DNA of 19,492 nucleotides, from assembly GCA_964413265.1 (NCBI GenBank), contig CAYPRX010000005.1, positions 1 to 19,492 of the forward strand. The letters run 5' to 3'. Shown here in pieces: positions 1 through 6,989 of this stretch. Numbering within the stretch: position 1 is the stretch's first letter; each line of letters starts with the position of its first letter. Origin of the DNA: CAVYGN01 sp964413265 (lineage in GTDB: Bacteria; Spirochaetota; Brevinematia; Brevinematales; JAOACQ01). The notes beneath the pieces were generated by a model, which saw only the letters and a program-made list of their open reading frames with translations, did not search any database and had not been told where the DNA came from. The position numbers and the translations under genes are program-made.

Positions 1-91
1 TCCCGTGGTAGACTACCACGTCGATAGGCTGCAGGTGTACGCGTGGTAACACGTTCAGCCGAGCAGTACTAATCGGATGATCGCCTTGACC
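1..91 (+). rRNA. rrl: 23S ribosomal RNA, 3' end (partial)
   Basis: The first ~91 bases match the conserved 3' terminus of bacterial 23S rRNA: a segment like ACTACCACGTCGATAGGC, then GAGCAGTACTAATCGG, closing with CTTGACC, which normally pairs with the 5' end of 23S. The 5' part lies outside the window. The exact end (about 91) is set by analogy with the usual closing helix and may be off by a few bases. Confidence 0.95.
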
Positions 92-154
92 TTCTTTCTT
101 CGTTCTTATTACCACCCCTTCCCCCTCCCCTGTGTCCAAGAAACCGTCTTATTC

Positions 155-260
155 GCTCTCGACCATAGCGCAGGTGTTACACCCGGTCCCATTCCGAACC
201 CGGAAGTTAAGCCCTGCGTCGCCGATGATACTCGTTTCGGGGAAAGTAGGTGTCGAGAGC
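155..260 (+). rRNA. rrf: 5S ribosomal RNA
   Basis: Contains the conserved 5S core (CCCATTCCGAAC, then CCGGAAGTTAAGC, then GCCGATGATA). The ends form a perfect 8-bp closing helix, GCTCTCGA (155-162) with TCGAGAGC (253-260). At about 106 nt it is shorter than the 120-nt E. coli form, mainly in the helix IV/V arm. It lies about 63 bases after the 23S end, across a pyrimidine-rich spacer, as part of one rRNA operon. A run of six T (261-266) directly follows the closing helix, so that helix may also help transcription stop. Confidence 0.93.
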
Positions 261-294
261 TTTTTTATTAACTCAAGTAAAAAAGAGGCAGGAT

Positions 295-1500
295 ATGGTT
301 AGCGCACTTAATAGTATAGATGAGGCGTTAATTGAAATTAAAAAAGGCAAAATGGTTATCGTCGTGGACGACGAATCAAGGGAGAACGAAGGAGATCTGG
401 TTATGGCCGCAGAACTTGTCACCCCTGAAAAAGTAAATTTCATTCTCAGGGAAGCAAGGGGTCTCCTCTGTTCGCCTCTAACAGCTGAAAGAGCAAAGAA
501 ACTCGACCTTCCGATCATGACTGATAAAATAAACGAGAAATGGGGTACAGCATTCACAGTGTCGGTCGATTCCAATGCAGTTAATACAGGCATATCGGCT
601 TTTGATCGCTCAGAAACTTTAAAAAAGCTGGCTTCTCGGGGAGCTGTCAAGGAAGATTTTGTAAGACCCGGCCATATTTTTCCTTTGCAGGCCCGTCAGG
701 GCGGTGTTTTGAAAAGGGCGGGACATACCGAAGCTACAGTTGACCTTATGAGCCTGGCAGGACTCCAGGAAGTAGGGGTGATCTGTGAGATTCTCAATGA
801 AGACGGTTCGATGGCAAGAATGCCCGAGCTTATCAAATTTGCTAATAAACATAATCTTAAAATTATAAGTGTAGCCCAGTTGATCGAATATAGAACAATG
901 AAGGAGAAGCATGTCTACCTCGAGGCAGAAGCAAGGCTTCCTACTAAGTACGGAAATTTTAAGGTAGCTGTTTATCAAAATGATATAGATGAAAAGGAAC
1001 ATGTGGCGCTTATTAAGGGGAATATTAAATCAGGGTTACCAGTTCTGGTCCGTGTTCATTCTGAATGCTTTACAGGCGATGTTTTTGGATCTCTGCGCTG
1101 TGACTGCGGGGATCAGCTTCACAGGGCAATGGAACTCATCGAGGAAGAAAAATGCGGGGTCATTCTTTACATGCGTCAGGAAGGAAGGGGAATAGGTCTT
1201 CTTAATAAGATCAAGGCTTATTCTCTGCAGGATAACATGGGACTTGACACCGTTGAGGCTAATATAGAACTTGGTTTCGGGGAAGACCTGCGGGATTACG
1301 GAATAGGGGCGCAGATATTAAAAGACCTGGGTCTGTCAAAAATAAGGCTTCTTACAAATAACCCGAAAAAAATAATCGGTCTTGAGGGATTCGGGATGGA
1401 AATTGTGGAACGTATTCCCCTGGTAATAAAATCCAATAAAGAAAACAAAAAATACCTGATGACCAAAAAAAAGAAGATGGGACATATTCTGGACACTTGA
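295..1500 (+). CDS. ribBA: Bifunctional 3,4-dihydroxy-2-butanone-4-phosphate synthase / GTP cyclohydrolase II
   Basis: RibBA makes both precursors of riboflavin: DHBP from ribulose 5-phosphate (N-terminal half) and the pyrimidine precursor from GTP (C-terminal half). At 401 aa it has the usual two-domain length. The DHBP synthase half (about 1-200) keeps DDESRENEGD (25-34), GHTEA (143-147) and CEILNEDGSMAR (164-175). The GTP cyclohydrolase II half (about 205-400) keeps the zinc cysteines C258, C269 and C271, RQEGRGIGL (294-302) and LLTNNPKK. Both halves look catalytically intact. I chose the ATG at 295 (AGGCAGG upstream) over a GTG at 250, which would start inside the 5S gene. The gene begins 34 bases after the 5S with no obvious promoter of its own and no room for an FMN riboswitch. 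No other riboflavin genes are nearby. Confidence 0.96.
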   Translation: MVSALNSIDEALIEIKKGKMVIVVDDESRENEGDLVMAAELVTPEKVNFILREARGLLCSPLTAERAKKLDLPIMTDKINEKWGTAFTVSVDSNAVNTGISAFDRSETLKKLASRGAVKEDFVRPGHIFPLQARQGGVLKRAGHTEATVDLMSLAGLQEVGVICEILNEDGSMARMPELIKFANKHNLKIISVAQLIEYRTMKEKHVYLEAEARLPTKYGNFKVAVYQNDIDEKEHVALIKGNIKSGLPVLVRVHSECFTGDVFGSLRCDCGDQLHRAMELIEEEKCGVILYMRQEGRGIGLLNKIKAYSLQDNMGLDTVEANIELGFGEDLRDYGIGAQILKDLGLSKIRLLTNNPKKIIGLEGFGMEIVERIPLVIKSNKENKKYLMTKKKKMGHILDT

Positions 1501-1504
1501 AATC

Positions 1505-2248
1505 CTAGACAGCGTTTTCCTGAGTAAGGGTCTTTTCGAGAACATCATAATTTCCCATAATCTGCCTGTATATATATGCTGATAGCTTTCTCATATCACT
1601 GTGTTCAATATTATCAAAATGGAAACCAGCGGCGTTATTACGTATAGCTATTAATGTCGCTACCGCTTTAATCCCGGTCTCGTCGATCTTCAATAAGAGA
1701 GGATCGTAAACGGTTCTGGGGGTCAGGAGAGACACCTCCGATGGATTATCGAATTTTATAGCACAACCACCGGCGCTGATATCTATTACCCTCCCTTTGA
1801 TAAACCTTCCTGTATCCTTTATGCAGACAGCGCTTTGTATTATTTCCTTATCTTTTGGCCTGACTCGAATATGGACTCTTTGATCTTTTTTTGAAATGTT
1901 GTTAGCCACTATGTTGTGGACTATTTCCTCAGCAATGTGAGAAGAACTCTCTGAAAAATTTATTATTGCAGAAATATTAAAAGGTGTAAGTGTTTTCATC
2001 ATTTCAGGCTTCATTGTGTTTTTCACTATATAAAAAATATAAATTGACTGATTTATCTCCCTGACAATTTTCAGAAGTCCGGTGTCTTCTGTTCCTGTTA
2101 AAAGGATGGGTATGTTTTGATCTTTCTTAAGAATATTGACAAATTCTTCTTTTGAGGAGCTCTGTATGCATTCAAGCCCCATCGGTATAAGGTCTATTGT
2201 CAAATCAGTTATGTTATTTAGAAAATGTTCATAGGCGAAAATTTTCAT
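1505..2248 (-). CDS. PilZ-domain protein with N-terminal receiver-like region
   Basis: 247-aa cytoplasmic protein. PilZ domains bind c-di-GMP and alter motility, envelope or enzyme activity. The PilZ part (about 122-235) shows both binding motifs: R124-x3-R128 (RVHIR) and D156-x-S158-x2-G161 (DISAGG). Residues 1-115 alternate strands and helices (for example IPILLTGTEDTG, IYIFYIVKN, ISAIINFSES) like a degenerate response-regulator receiver, though no convincing phospho-acceptor pattern is seen. That reading is inference. There is no signal peptide or membrane segment. ATG at 2248 has AGGTGG upstream. It converges on ribBA with 4 bases between stop codons and has a good promoter at 2301-2329. 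A c-di-GMP receptor is likely; the output is unknown. Confidence 0.82.
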   Translation of the reverse strand: MKIFAYEHFLNNITDLTIDLIPMGLECIQSSSKEEFVNILKKDQNIPILLTGTEDTGLLKIVREINQSIYIFYIVKNTMKPEMMKTLTPFNISAIINFSESSSHIAEEIVHNIVANNISKKDQRVHIRVRPKDKEIIQSAVCIKDTGRFIKGRVIDISAGGCAIKFDNPSEVSLLTPRTVYDPLLLKIDETGIKAVATLIAIRNNAAGFHFDNIEHSDMRKLSAYIYRQIMGNYDVLEKTLTQENAV

Positions 2249-2300
2249 GGACTAAAACCACCTTTTTCCTTATTCAGAAAAGAGTCACTTAATCCGATTA

Positions 2301-2329
2301 AATATAGGATGTTTTTTTTTTTAAATCAA
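2301..2329 (-). promoter_or_regulatory. Predicted sigma70 promoter of the PilZ gene
   Basis: On the minus strand, TTGATT (2324-2329), a 17-base spacer and TATATT (2301-2306). The spacer contains an 11-base homopolymer (T on the plus strand, 2312-2322), so slippage would change the -35/-10 distance. Confidence 0.5.
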
Positions 2330-2346
2330 CTTTTTCCCTTTATAAC
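2318..2346 (+). promoter_or_regulatory. Possible promoter of the barrel-like protein gene
   Basis: TATAAC at 2341-2346 is a fair -10 box, with a poor -35 (TTTTTA, 2318-2323) 17 bases upstream. It overlaps the promoter on the other strand. Transcription would start about 20 bases before the start codon. Weak call. Confidence 0.28.
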
Positions 2347-2360
2347 ACAGTATGGTCTGG

Positions 2361-2366
2361 AAGGAG
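2361..2366 (+). promoter_or_regulatory. Ribosome binding site that fixes the start at 2373
   Basis: AAGGAG with a 6-base gap to ATG 2373. This excludes the in-frame ATG at 2352, which would add seven residues ahead of a clean signal peptide. Confidence 0.75.
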
Positions 2367-2372
2367 CAATTA

Positions 2373-3398
2373 ATGAAAATTTTCTTAATTACTGCAATTT
2401 TCATCTTTGTGTATTGCGGGGCTTTTGCATTCAATATTATTTTTCCGGAATTTTACGCCTACTCAGAGTATAATTCAAGCAATACTGTCAACACTTCCTA
2501 TCTCTTTGATCTGGTAATAGATACAGGACTAAAATACGGTGTCAAATTCGGCATCGGTTTTAAAGAATACAATTTATCATCTCTTCCAACAAATAACGGC
2601 GGTCTGGATTCCCTGAAAGCATACGTTAACCCTGTTGATACGCTGAATGTCGGTTATTTTCTCGGGAAAAACGTAACACTCGGCAACGCAGAGATAGGCT
2701 ACCAGGGGTTCCAGTTCCACCAGCAGACCGGGCTTGAATATATTGGATATAAAGATATAACTGGCACAGGCGTTGAGGCTTATATGGATCTCCTGGATGA
2801 TGTTTTTCAGCCACATATATATATATACCAGCCTTCAGACACTAACATTGTCAATCTTGATACTGTTTGTTATCTCAGAATGGAACATTATGTTCTTGAA
2901 GCTTATTTCGGTGTTAATAATATAAATATCATTGAGTCTGCTATAAGCAACAGCCTGGCCTACAGGGTGGGGTTTTTTGTAAAAACAGTATACAGCAAAA
3001 TTGATTTTCTGGTAGGGTTATATGTGCCTGATACTATTTTCGGACAGATGCCCTCAGATTCCATATATTTAAATGTAACTGAACACTTAGTGCTCGATAA
3101 CTTCGAACAGACTCTGACCCTCTTTACAAGGCCCTATATGTATAACGGCGTTATCGATAATACCACCAATGATTTTGATATATATATTGCAATAGGGGCG
3201 AAATTCGATAATTACGGGGCTGGCCTTGAAAACTCGCTTCTTTTCGCTTCAAATTATTCTACTACAGACAGGCCGGGCCTATACTTTTATTTTATGATGG
3301 ATAATCTAATGTATAAAGTAGGTGTATACTACACGGTCTTCGGCAACGCTTTTGCTTCACAGTATGGGGGATTTGTAAGCATCAGTGGAAAGATTTAA
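2373..3398 (+). CDS. Exported protein, probably an outer-membrane beta-barrel; function unknown
   Basis: 341 aa. The start gives a typical signal peptide (K2, hydrophobic 3-18, cleavage near AFA-FN about residue 19-20). The mature part has no long hydrophobic helix. It is full of alternating aromatic/hydrophobic strand-like stretches separated by short polar turns (for example YGVKFGIGFKEYNL, YRVGFFVKTVY, MYKVGVYYTVFG), as in small outer-membrane barrels, and it ends in a strand-like segment (GGFVSISGKI). I do not recognise a named family. It converges on murF: the two genes share the palindrome TTAA, which gives each a TAA stop (4-bp overlap). Barrel topology is inferred from composition only. 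Confidence 0.6.
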   Translation: MKIFLITAIFIFVYCGAFAFNIIFPEFYAYSEYNSSNTVNTSYLFDLVIDTGLKYGVKFGIGFKEYNLSSLPTNNGGLDSLKAYVNPVDTLNVGYFLGKNVTLGNAEIGYQGFQFHQQTGLEYIGYKDITGTGVEAYMDLLDDVFQPHIYIYQPSDTNIVNLDTVCYLRMEHYVLEAYFGVNNINIIESAISNSLAYRVGFFVKTVYSKIDFLVGLYVPDTIFGQMPSDSIYLNVTEHLVLDNFEQTLTLFTRPYMYNGVIDNTTNDFDIYIAIGAKFDNYGAGLENSLLFASNYSTTDRPGLYFYFMMDNLMYKVGVYYTVFGNAFASQYGGFVSISGKI

Positions 3399-4756
3399 AC
3401 GGCAGTCTGTATCTTTAAGAGTTCTGCGGCTGTGTTTTCAAGTTTCATTTCATGAGAGGCTTTTACCAGGACAGTATCACCACTTCTGACTAATTCCGCA
3501 AGCCTGGCGGAAAGTTCTTCCTGATTCTGGAAAAATTTTTTTTCAATCCCTTTTTCTTTTATGTTTTCTATGATATTTCTGGAATTATTGCCGAATGCCA
3601 GTACTATATCAGCGTTTTTGTTTTTGGAAATATGCCTTCCGATCATACAATGCAGCTCATGAGACAAATGACCGAGCTCGAGCATATCTGATAAAACTGC
3701 GATTCTTCGCCCCTTAGCCTTTCCAAGAAGTTCGAGAGCTTTAAGCATAGATGAGGGATTGGCATTATATGTATCCTGAATTATTGTGAAATTTCCTGGA
3801 ATAATCTCACTCCTGCCATGCAGTGGTTTGAAATCGGATATTAATCGAACTGTTTCTTTTTCGTCAACCTGATAAATCTCGCTTACTTTAATAGCTGCGG
3901 CAAGGTTAGAAAGGTTGTGCGATCCAGGGCAGTGATATTCAAAATAATTGTTTTTATATGAAAGCCTGTATCCCTCAAGCCCCCTGTCTTCGATTATCGA
4001 AAGATCTGATATGCCGAAATCCATGGTCTCGACAGGTGATATTTTTTTAAAATATTCCAGGAAATTATCGTCCCGGTTCAAGAGTATGATGCCATGTGAA
4101 TTTATGCCTGAAAATATTTCGGATTTTGCCTCTGCTATTTTTTCAAGACTTCCGAACATCCCAATATGTGCGTATCCTACATTGGTTATAAGGCCTAACA
4201 GCGGTTCGGCAATCTGTGAGAGCTTTTTTAGCTCTCCCTTGTGGTTCATTCCCATCTCCAGAACAAGGATATGGGTCTGCAGGGGAGCCTGAAGAATAGT
4301 CAGAGGGAGTCCTATATTATTATTATAGTTTTTGCTTGATGCATGCACATTATACTTAGCTGAAAGGACCCGAGCAATGAGGTCACGGGTGGTGGTCTTT
4401 CCGGAACTTCCGGTTATGCCTATGGAACTGGCAAAAATATGCTTTTTATACGATTTTGCGAGTATGGATAAGGATTCTAGCGTATCTTTAACGGGTATTA
4501 TAAAACTGTTATGGATATATTTTTTTATCCTGTTTTTATAATCATTTTGTATTATAAAAAATCTTACGCCTTTTGAATTGCATTCACGTATATAATTGTG
4601 ACCGTTATGAATTTCACCGATTACAGCTATGAAACACTGGTTTGGTGAAATATCCCTCGAATCAATCGAAAAACCCTCAGCAATGGAATTTTTAGGGTGC
4701 CCTATCTTGATTGATGGAGTTTTAAGGCTTTTCTCAATGAATCCGATATCAACCAT
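3395..4756 (-). CDS. murF: UDP-N-acetylmuramoyl-tripeptide--D-alanyl-D-alanine ligase
   Basis: MurF adds D-Ala-D-Ala to the UDP-MurNAc-tripeptide in the cytoplasm, using ATP. It is the last cytoplasmic step of the peptidoglycan stem peptide. The 453-aa length is normal. The substrate-binding N-domain has FSIDSRDI (29-36). The ATP-grasping P-loop is GITGSSGKTTT (113-123). SKNYNNNIGLPLT (141-153) and LEMGMNHKGE (166-175) are strongly MurF-like. The C-terminal domain has YNANPSSM (330-337) and SDMLELG (356-362). ATG at 4756 follows GGGA by about 7 bases; a TTG one codon earlier is less likely. No other mur genes are adjacent, so it stands apart from a division/cell-wall cluster. It is divergent from rtcB. 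Confidence 0.95.
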   Translation of the reverse strand: MVDIGFIEKSLKTPSIKIGHPKNSIAEGFSIDSRDISPNQCFIAVIGEIHNGHNYIRECNSKGVRFFIIQNDYKNRIKKYIHNSFIIPVKDTLESLSILAKSYKKHIFASSIGITGSSGKTTTRDLIARVLSAKYNVHASSKNYNNNIGLPLTILQAPLQTHILVLEMGMNHKGELKKLSQIAEPLLGLITNVGYAHIGMFGSLEKIAEAKSEIFSGINSHGIILLNRDDNFLEYFKKISPVETMDFGISDLSIIEDRGLEGYRLSYKNNYFEYHCPGSHNLSNLAAAIKVSEIYQVDEKETVRLISDFKPLHGRSEIIPGNFTIIQDTYNANPSSMLKALELLGKAKGRRIAVLSDMLELGHLSHELHCMIGRHISKNKNADIVLAFGNNSRNIIENIKEKGIEKKFFQNQEELSARLAELVRSGDTVLVKASHEMKLENTAAELLKIQTAV

Positions 4757-4792
4757 CAAAATTTCCCTGCATCGTCATATTGACTATTCTAT

Positions 4793-4822
4793 ATTTTATG
4801 CGTGAAGAAGCTGTTTTGGCAA
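4793..4822 (-). promoter_or_regulatory. Predicted sigma70 promoter of murF
   Basis: Minus strand TTGCCA (4817-4822), an 18-base spacer and TAAAAT (4793-4798), about 37 bases before the murF start. Confidence 0.45.
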
Positions 4823-4837
4823 ATTTTTGGAAACATA

Positions 4838-4866
4838 TTTACATTTTTTCATTTTTCTTATAAAAT
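4838..4866 (+). promoter_or_regulatory. Predicted sigma70 promoter of the rtcB operon
   Basis: TTTACA (4838-4843), a 17-base spacer and TAAAAT (4861-4866). This leaves a leader of roughly 50 bases before rtcB. It lies back-to-back with the murF promoter. Confidence 0.45.
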
Positions 4867-4914
4867 AAATAATTGTTTCATAAAAGGCATAAATTCAGTG
4901 TTCTTCCCTCTCTC

Positions 4915-4920
4915 GGAGGA
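4915..4920 (+). promoter_or_regulatory. Ribosome binding site that fixes the rtcB start
   Basis: GGAGGA, 4 bases before ATG 4925. It supports this start over an upstream in-frame GTG at 4802, which would add 41 low-complexity residues translated through the promoter. Confidence 0.7.
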
Positions 4921-4924
4921 AATA

Positions 4925-6331
4925 ATGCAATTGAACAGCCTGCATAGGGTCAGCGATTATGAATGGATGATCCCAAAACAGGATGAGATGAATGTTGATG
5001 GTATAATAATTGGAAGCCGTCTGATTGTTGAAAGTATGGAGGAACTGGTTTATTTCCAGTTGAAAAAAGTAGCTTCACTGCCCGGGATTCTTGAGAAAGC
5101 GGTAGCGCTGCCGAATGCAAATGCAGGAATAGGATTTCCAGTCGGTTCTGCAGCAGCTTTCGATCTTAAAGAAGGCGTAATTTTGATTGATGGTATGAGT
5201 TACGATTTTAATTGCGGTGAAAGGCTCGTTACCACAAACCTGATTTATCAGGATATTGAAAAGAAGGTAGATAATCTCATTAAAGCATTTTTCAAGATAA
5301 TTCCAACAGGTTCTCAAACCCCCGGTAAGATTTCACTTTCAAGAAAAGAACTCAAGGATCTTATGTCCGAGGGTGCAAGATGGGTTATAAATAACCGCGG
5401 ATTGGGTAAAGAAGATGAAATCGAATATATCGAAGACAGCGGATTTATCTCTGGGGCTGATCCTGATGCGGTCAGTGATGAAGCGTTAAAAAAGGAAAAA
5501 AACAATCTGGGAACATTGGGCGGCGGTAATCATTTTCTTGAACTGCAGGTGGTTGATGAGGTTTTCGACATTGAAAAGGCGAGAGTATTCGGTCTTTTTA
5601 AAAATCAGGTTGTTGTATGTTTTCATGCAGGCTCGAGGAGTCTCGGCTATCAGATTGGCATTGATTACCAAACGCTGTTTCGAGAGCAAAAAAAGGGAGG
5701 CCCTCCATATGTGCCCTTTGATTCAGAAGAAGGCAGGAGATATTTAGGTGCGGTACGATGTGCTTCCAATTATGCCTTTGCAAACAGGCAGGTGATAAGC
5801 AATGCAGTTCATAATGTCTTTAACGATATAATAAAAGACGTCGATACGAATACTATGTACGATCTGGGACATAATACGATCAAAGAAGAACTTCATAAAA
5901 TCGGCTCTTCAAAAAGGACTGTCCTTATTCACAGAAAAGGATGCACAAGGAGTTTTTCAGGTAAAATGCCGGAAATTACCCGTCCATACAGGGTATGCGG
6001 TCAGCCAGTTATTATCGGGGGGTCTATGGGGACCTACAGTTATGTTCTTGCGGGCAGAGAAGAGGCTATCGAAAGGACATTCGCTTCGACTGTTCATAGT
6101 TCCGGTCGTGCAATGACACCTGATAAAGCGAAGAAATTAGCCAATTTTGATGCAATAAATGAAGAACTTTTAAAAAAGAATATATTTCTTAAAACAAGAA
6201 ATAAAGAACTGGCTGTGGAGGAAGCCCCGTATGCATATAAAGACATAGAAGAGGTTGTCCAGTCCATCAGTAAATCCGGGCTTTCTCAAAGAGTGGCACG
6301 GCTGAAGCCGATAGGGGTAATTAAAGGCTGA
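4925..6331 (+). CDS. rtcB: RtcB-family RNA ligase (divergent)
   Basis: RtcB joins RNA 2',3'-cyclic phosphate (or 3'-phosphate) ends to 5'-OH ends using GTP and Mn2+. It serves in tRNA splicing or RNA repair. The protein is 468 aa, close to the family length. Metal and catalytic residues can be placed: D94 and C97 (YDFNCG), N202-H203 (GGGNHFLE), H234 (FHAGSRSLG), H316 (LGHNTIKEE) and the guanylylated histidine H391 (VHSSGR). HRKGCTRSF (336-344) and GGSMGTYSYVL (365-375) also fit. Around these the protein departs from the usual motifs: LPNANAGIGFPVGS (62-75) where most have PDxHxGYGFPIGG, LIDGMSYD (87-94) where most have SPGGVGxD, and HSSGR for HGAGR. It is therefore probably an active but distinct subtype. 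It heads a run with thiE (2-base gap). Confidence 0.88.
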   Translation: MQLNSLHRVSDYEWMIPKQDEMNVDGIIIGSRLIVESMEELVYFQLKKVASLPGILEKAVALPNANAGIGFPVGSAAAFDLKEGVILIDGMSYDFNCGERLVTTNLIYQDIEKKVDNLIKAFFKIIPTGSQTPGKISLSRKELKDLMSEGARWVINNRGLGKEDEIEYIEDSGFISGADPDAVSDEALKKEKNNLGTLGGGNHFLELQVVDEVFDIEKARVFGLFKNQVVVCFHAGSRSLGYQIGIDYQTLFREQKKGGPPYVPFDSEEGRRYLGAVRCASNYAFANRQVISNAVHNVFNDIIKDVDTNTMYDLGHNTIKEELHKIGSSKRTVLIHRKGCTRSFSGKMPEITRPYRVCGQPVIIGGSMGTYSYVLAGREEAIERTFASTVHSSGRAMTPDKAKKLANFDAINEELLKKNIFLKTRNKELAVEEAPYAYKDIEEVVQSISKSGLSQRVARLKPIGVIKG

Positions 6332-6333
6332 GT

Positions 6334-6981
6334 ATGAGGAAAGTTTTACCGGCCGGAATTTACGGCATTACAGCCGAGGAATACTCAAATGGGCGTAAAA
6401 ATCCTGATGTGGTGAGGGAAATGGTAAAAGGAGGGGTTAAAGTAGTTCAATACAGGGAAAAGGGAGATAAATCATTACGGAAAAAATATGAGGAATGCAT
6501 GGAAATTCGCAGAATAACGAGGGGAGAAGATGTTATTTTTATTGTAAATGATTTTATAGATATAGCTCTCGCTGTTGATGCTGACGGTGTTCATATAGGG
6601 CAGGATGATATGCCTCTCAGCGTAGTAAGAAAGCTGGCGGGGGAAAAGATCATCGGAATTTCAACACACAATAGTGAACAGGCCCTTGCAGCAGTTCGGG
6701 ATGGCGCCGACTATATTGGTGTGGGCCCTATTTACAGTACTTTTACGAAAATTCATGAGGGAGGGCCTGTGGGTCTCGGCTATCTTGACTTTGTAGTAAA
6801 AAATATATCTATTCCTTTCGTGGCTATAGGGGGCATCAAGGAAAGCAACCTTGATGAAGTTATCAAGGCCGGTGCGAAAACAGCGGCGCTTGTCTCGGAG
6901 ATAGTAGGCGCCCCGGATATTTGCAAGAAAGTTGAGAGTCTGCGTATGATTATGGACCGATTACAAAATTATTATTTCTGA
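6334..6981 (+). CDS. thiE: Thiamine-phosphate synthase
   Basis: ThiE couples HMP pyrimidine diphosphate to the thiazole phosphate to give thiamine monophosphate. It is a 215-aa TIM barrel of usual size. Visible motifs are VVQYREK (37-43), FIVNDF (69-74), DGVHIGQDDMP (84-94), GISTH (108-112) and the phosphate loop region GVGPIYSTFTK (129-139), followed by GGI near 167. YSTFTK replaces the commoner FPTxTK, a mild variation. It starts 2 bases after the rtcB stop, so translation is probably coupled. The next gene starts 8 bases after it. No TPP riboswitch is visible ahead of the operon and no other thiamine genes are near, so a salvage role or scattered pathway genes are both possible. Confidence 0.9.
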   Translation: MRKVLPAGIYGITAEEYSNGRKNPDVVREMVKGGVKVVQYREKGDKSLRKKYEECMEIRRITRGEDVIFIVNDFIDIALAVDADGVHIGQDDMPLSVVRKLAGEKIIGISTHNSEQALAAVRDGADYIGVGPIYSTFTKIHEGGPVGLGYLDFVVKNISIPFVAIGGIKESNLDEVIKAGAKTAALVSEIVGAPDICKKVESLRMIMDRLQNYYF

Positions 6982-6989
6982 GGTGGTTT

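Noticed and set aside
91..154. tRNA in the 23S-5S spacer
   Set aside because: The spacer is only about 63 bases of pyrimidine-rich sequence with no cloverleaf.
77..271. Open frame across the 23S-5S spacer and 5S gene
   Set aside because: It lies on rRNA sequence and has no ribosome binding site or protein-like composition.
250..294. N-terminal extension of ribBA from a GTG at 250
   Set aside because: It would start inside the 5S rRNA. The ATG at 295 matches the start of RibBA homologues.
619..1002. Antisense frames opposite ribBA (and similar ones opposite murF, rtcB, DUF2723 and others)
   Set aside because: They are shadows of conserved coding sequence, without SD or recognisable domains.
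2815..2827. Short AT dinucleotide run within the barrel-like gene
   Set aside because: Only about six units, in frame and encoding plausible residues (HIYIYQ). Too short to call a variable repeat.
4802..4924. 41-residue N-terminal extension of RtcB
   Set aside because: It runs through the predicted promoter, has a Phe/Ile-rich random look, and the strong SD sits at 4915-4920 before ATG 4925.
4860..6334. TPP or FMN riboswitch ahead of thiE or ribBA
   Set aside because: No conserved TPP (CTGAGA-type) element lies in the rtcB leader, and the 34-base gap before ribBA cannot hold an FMN aptamer.
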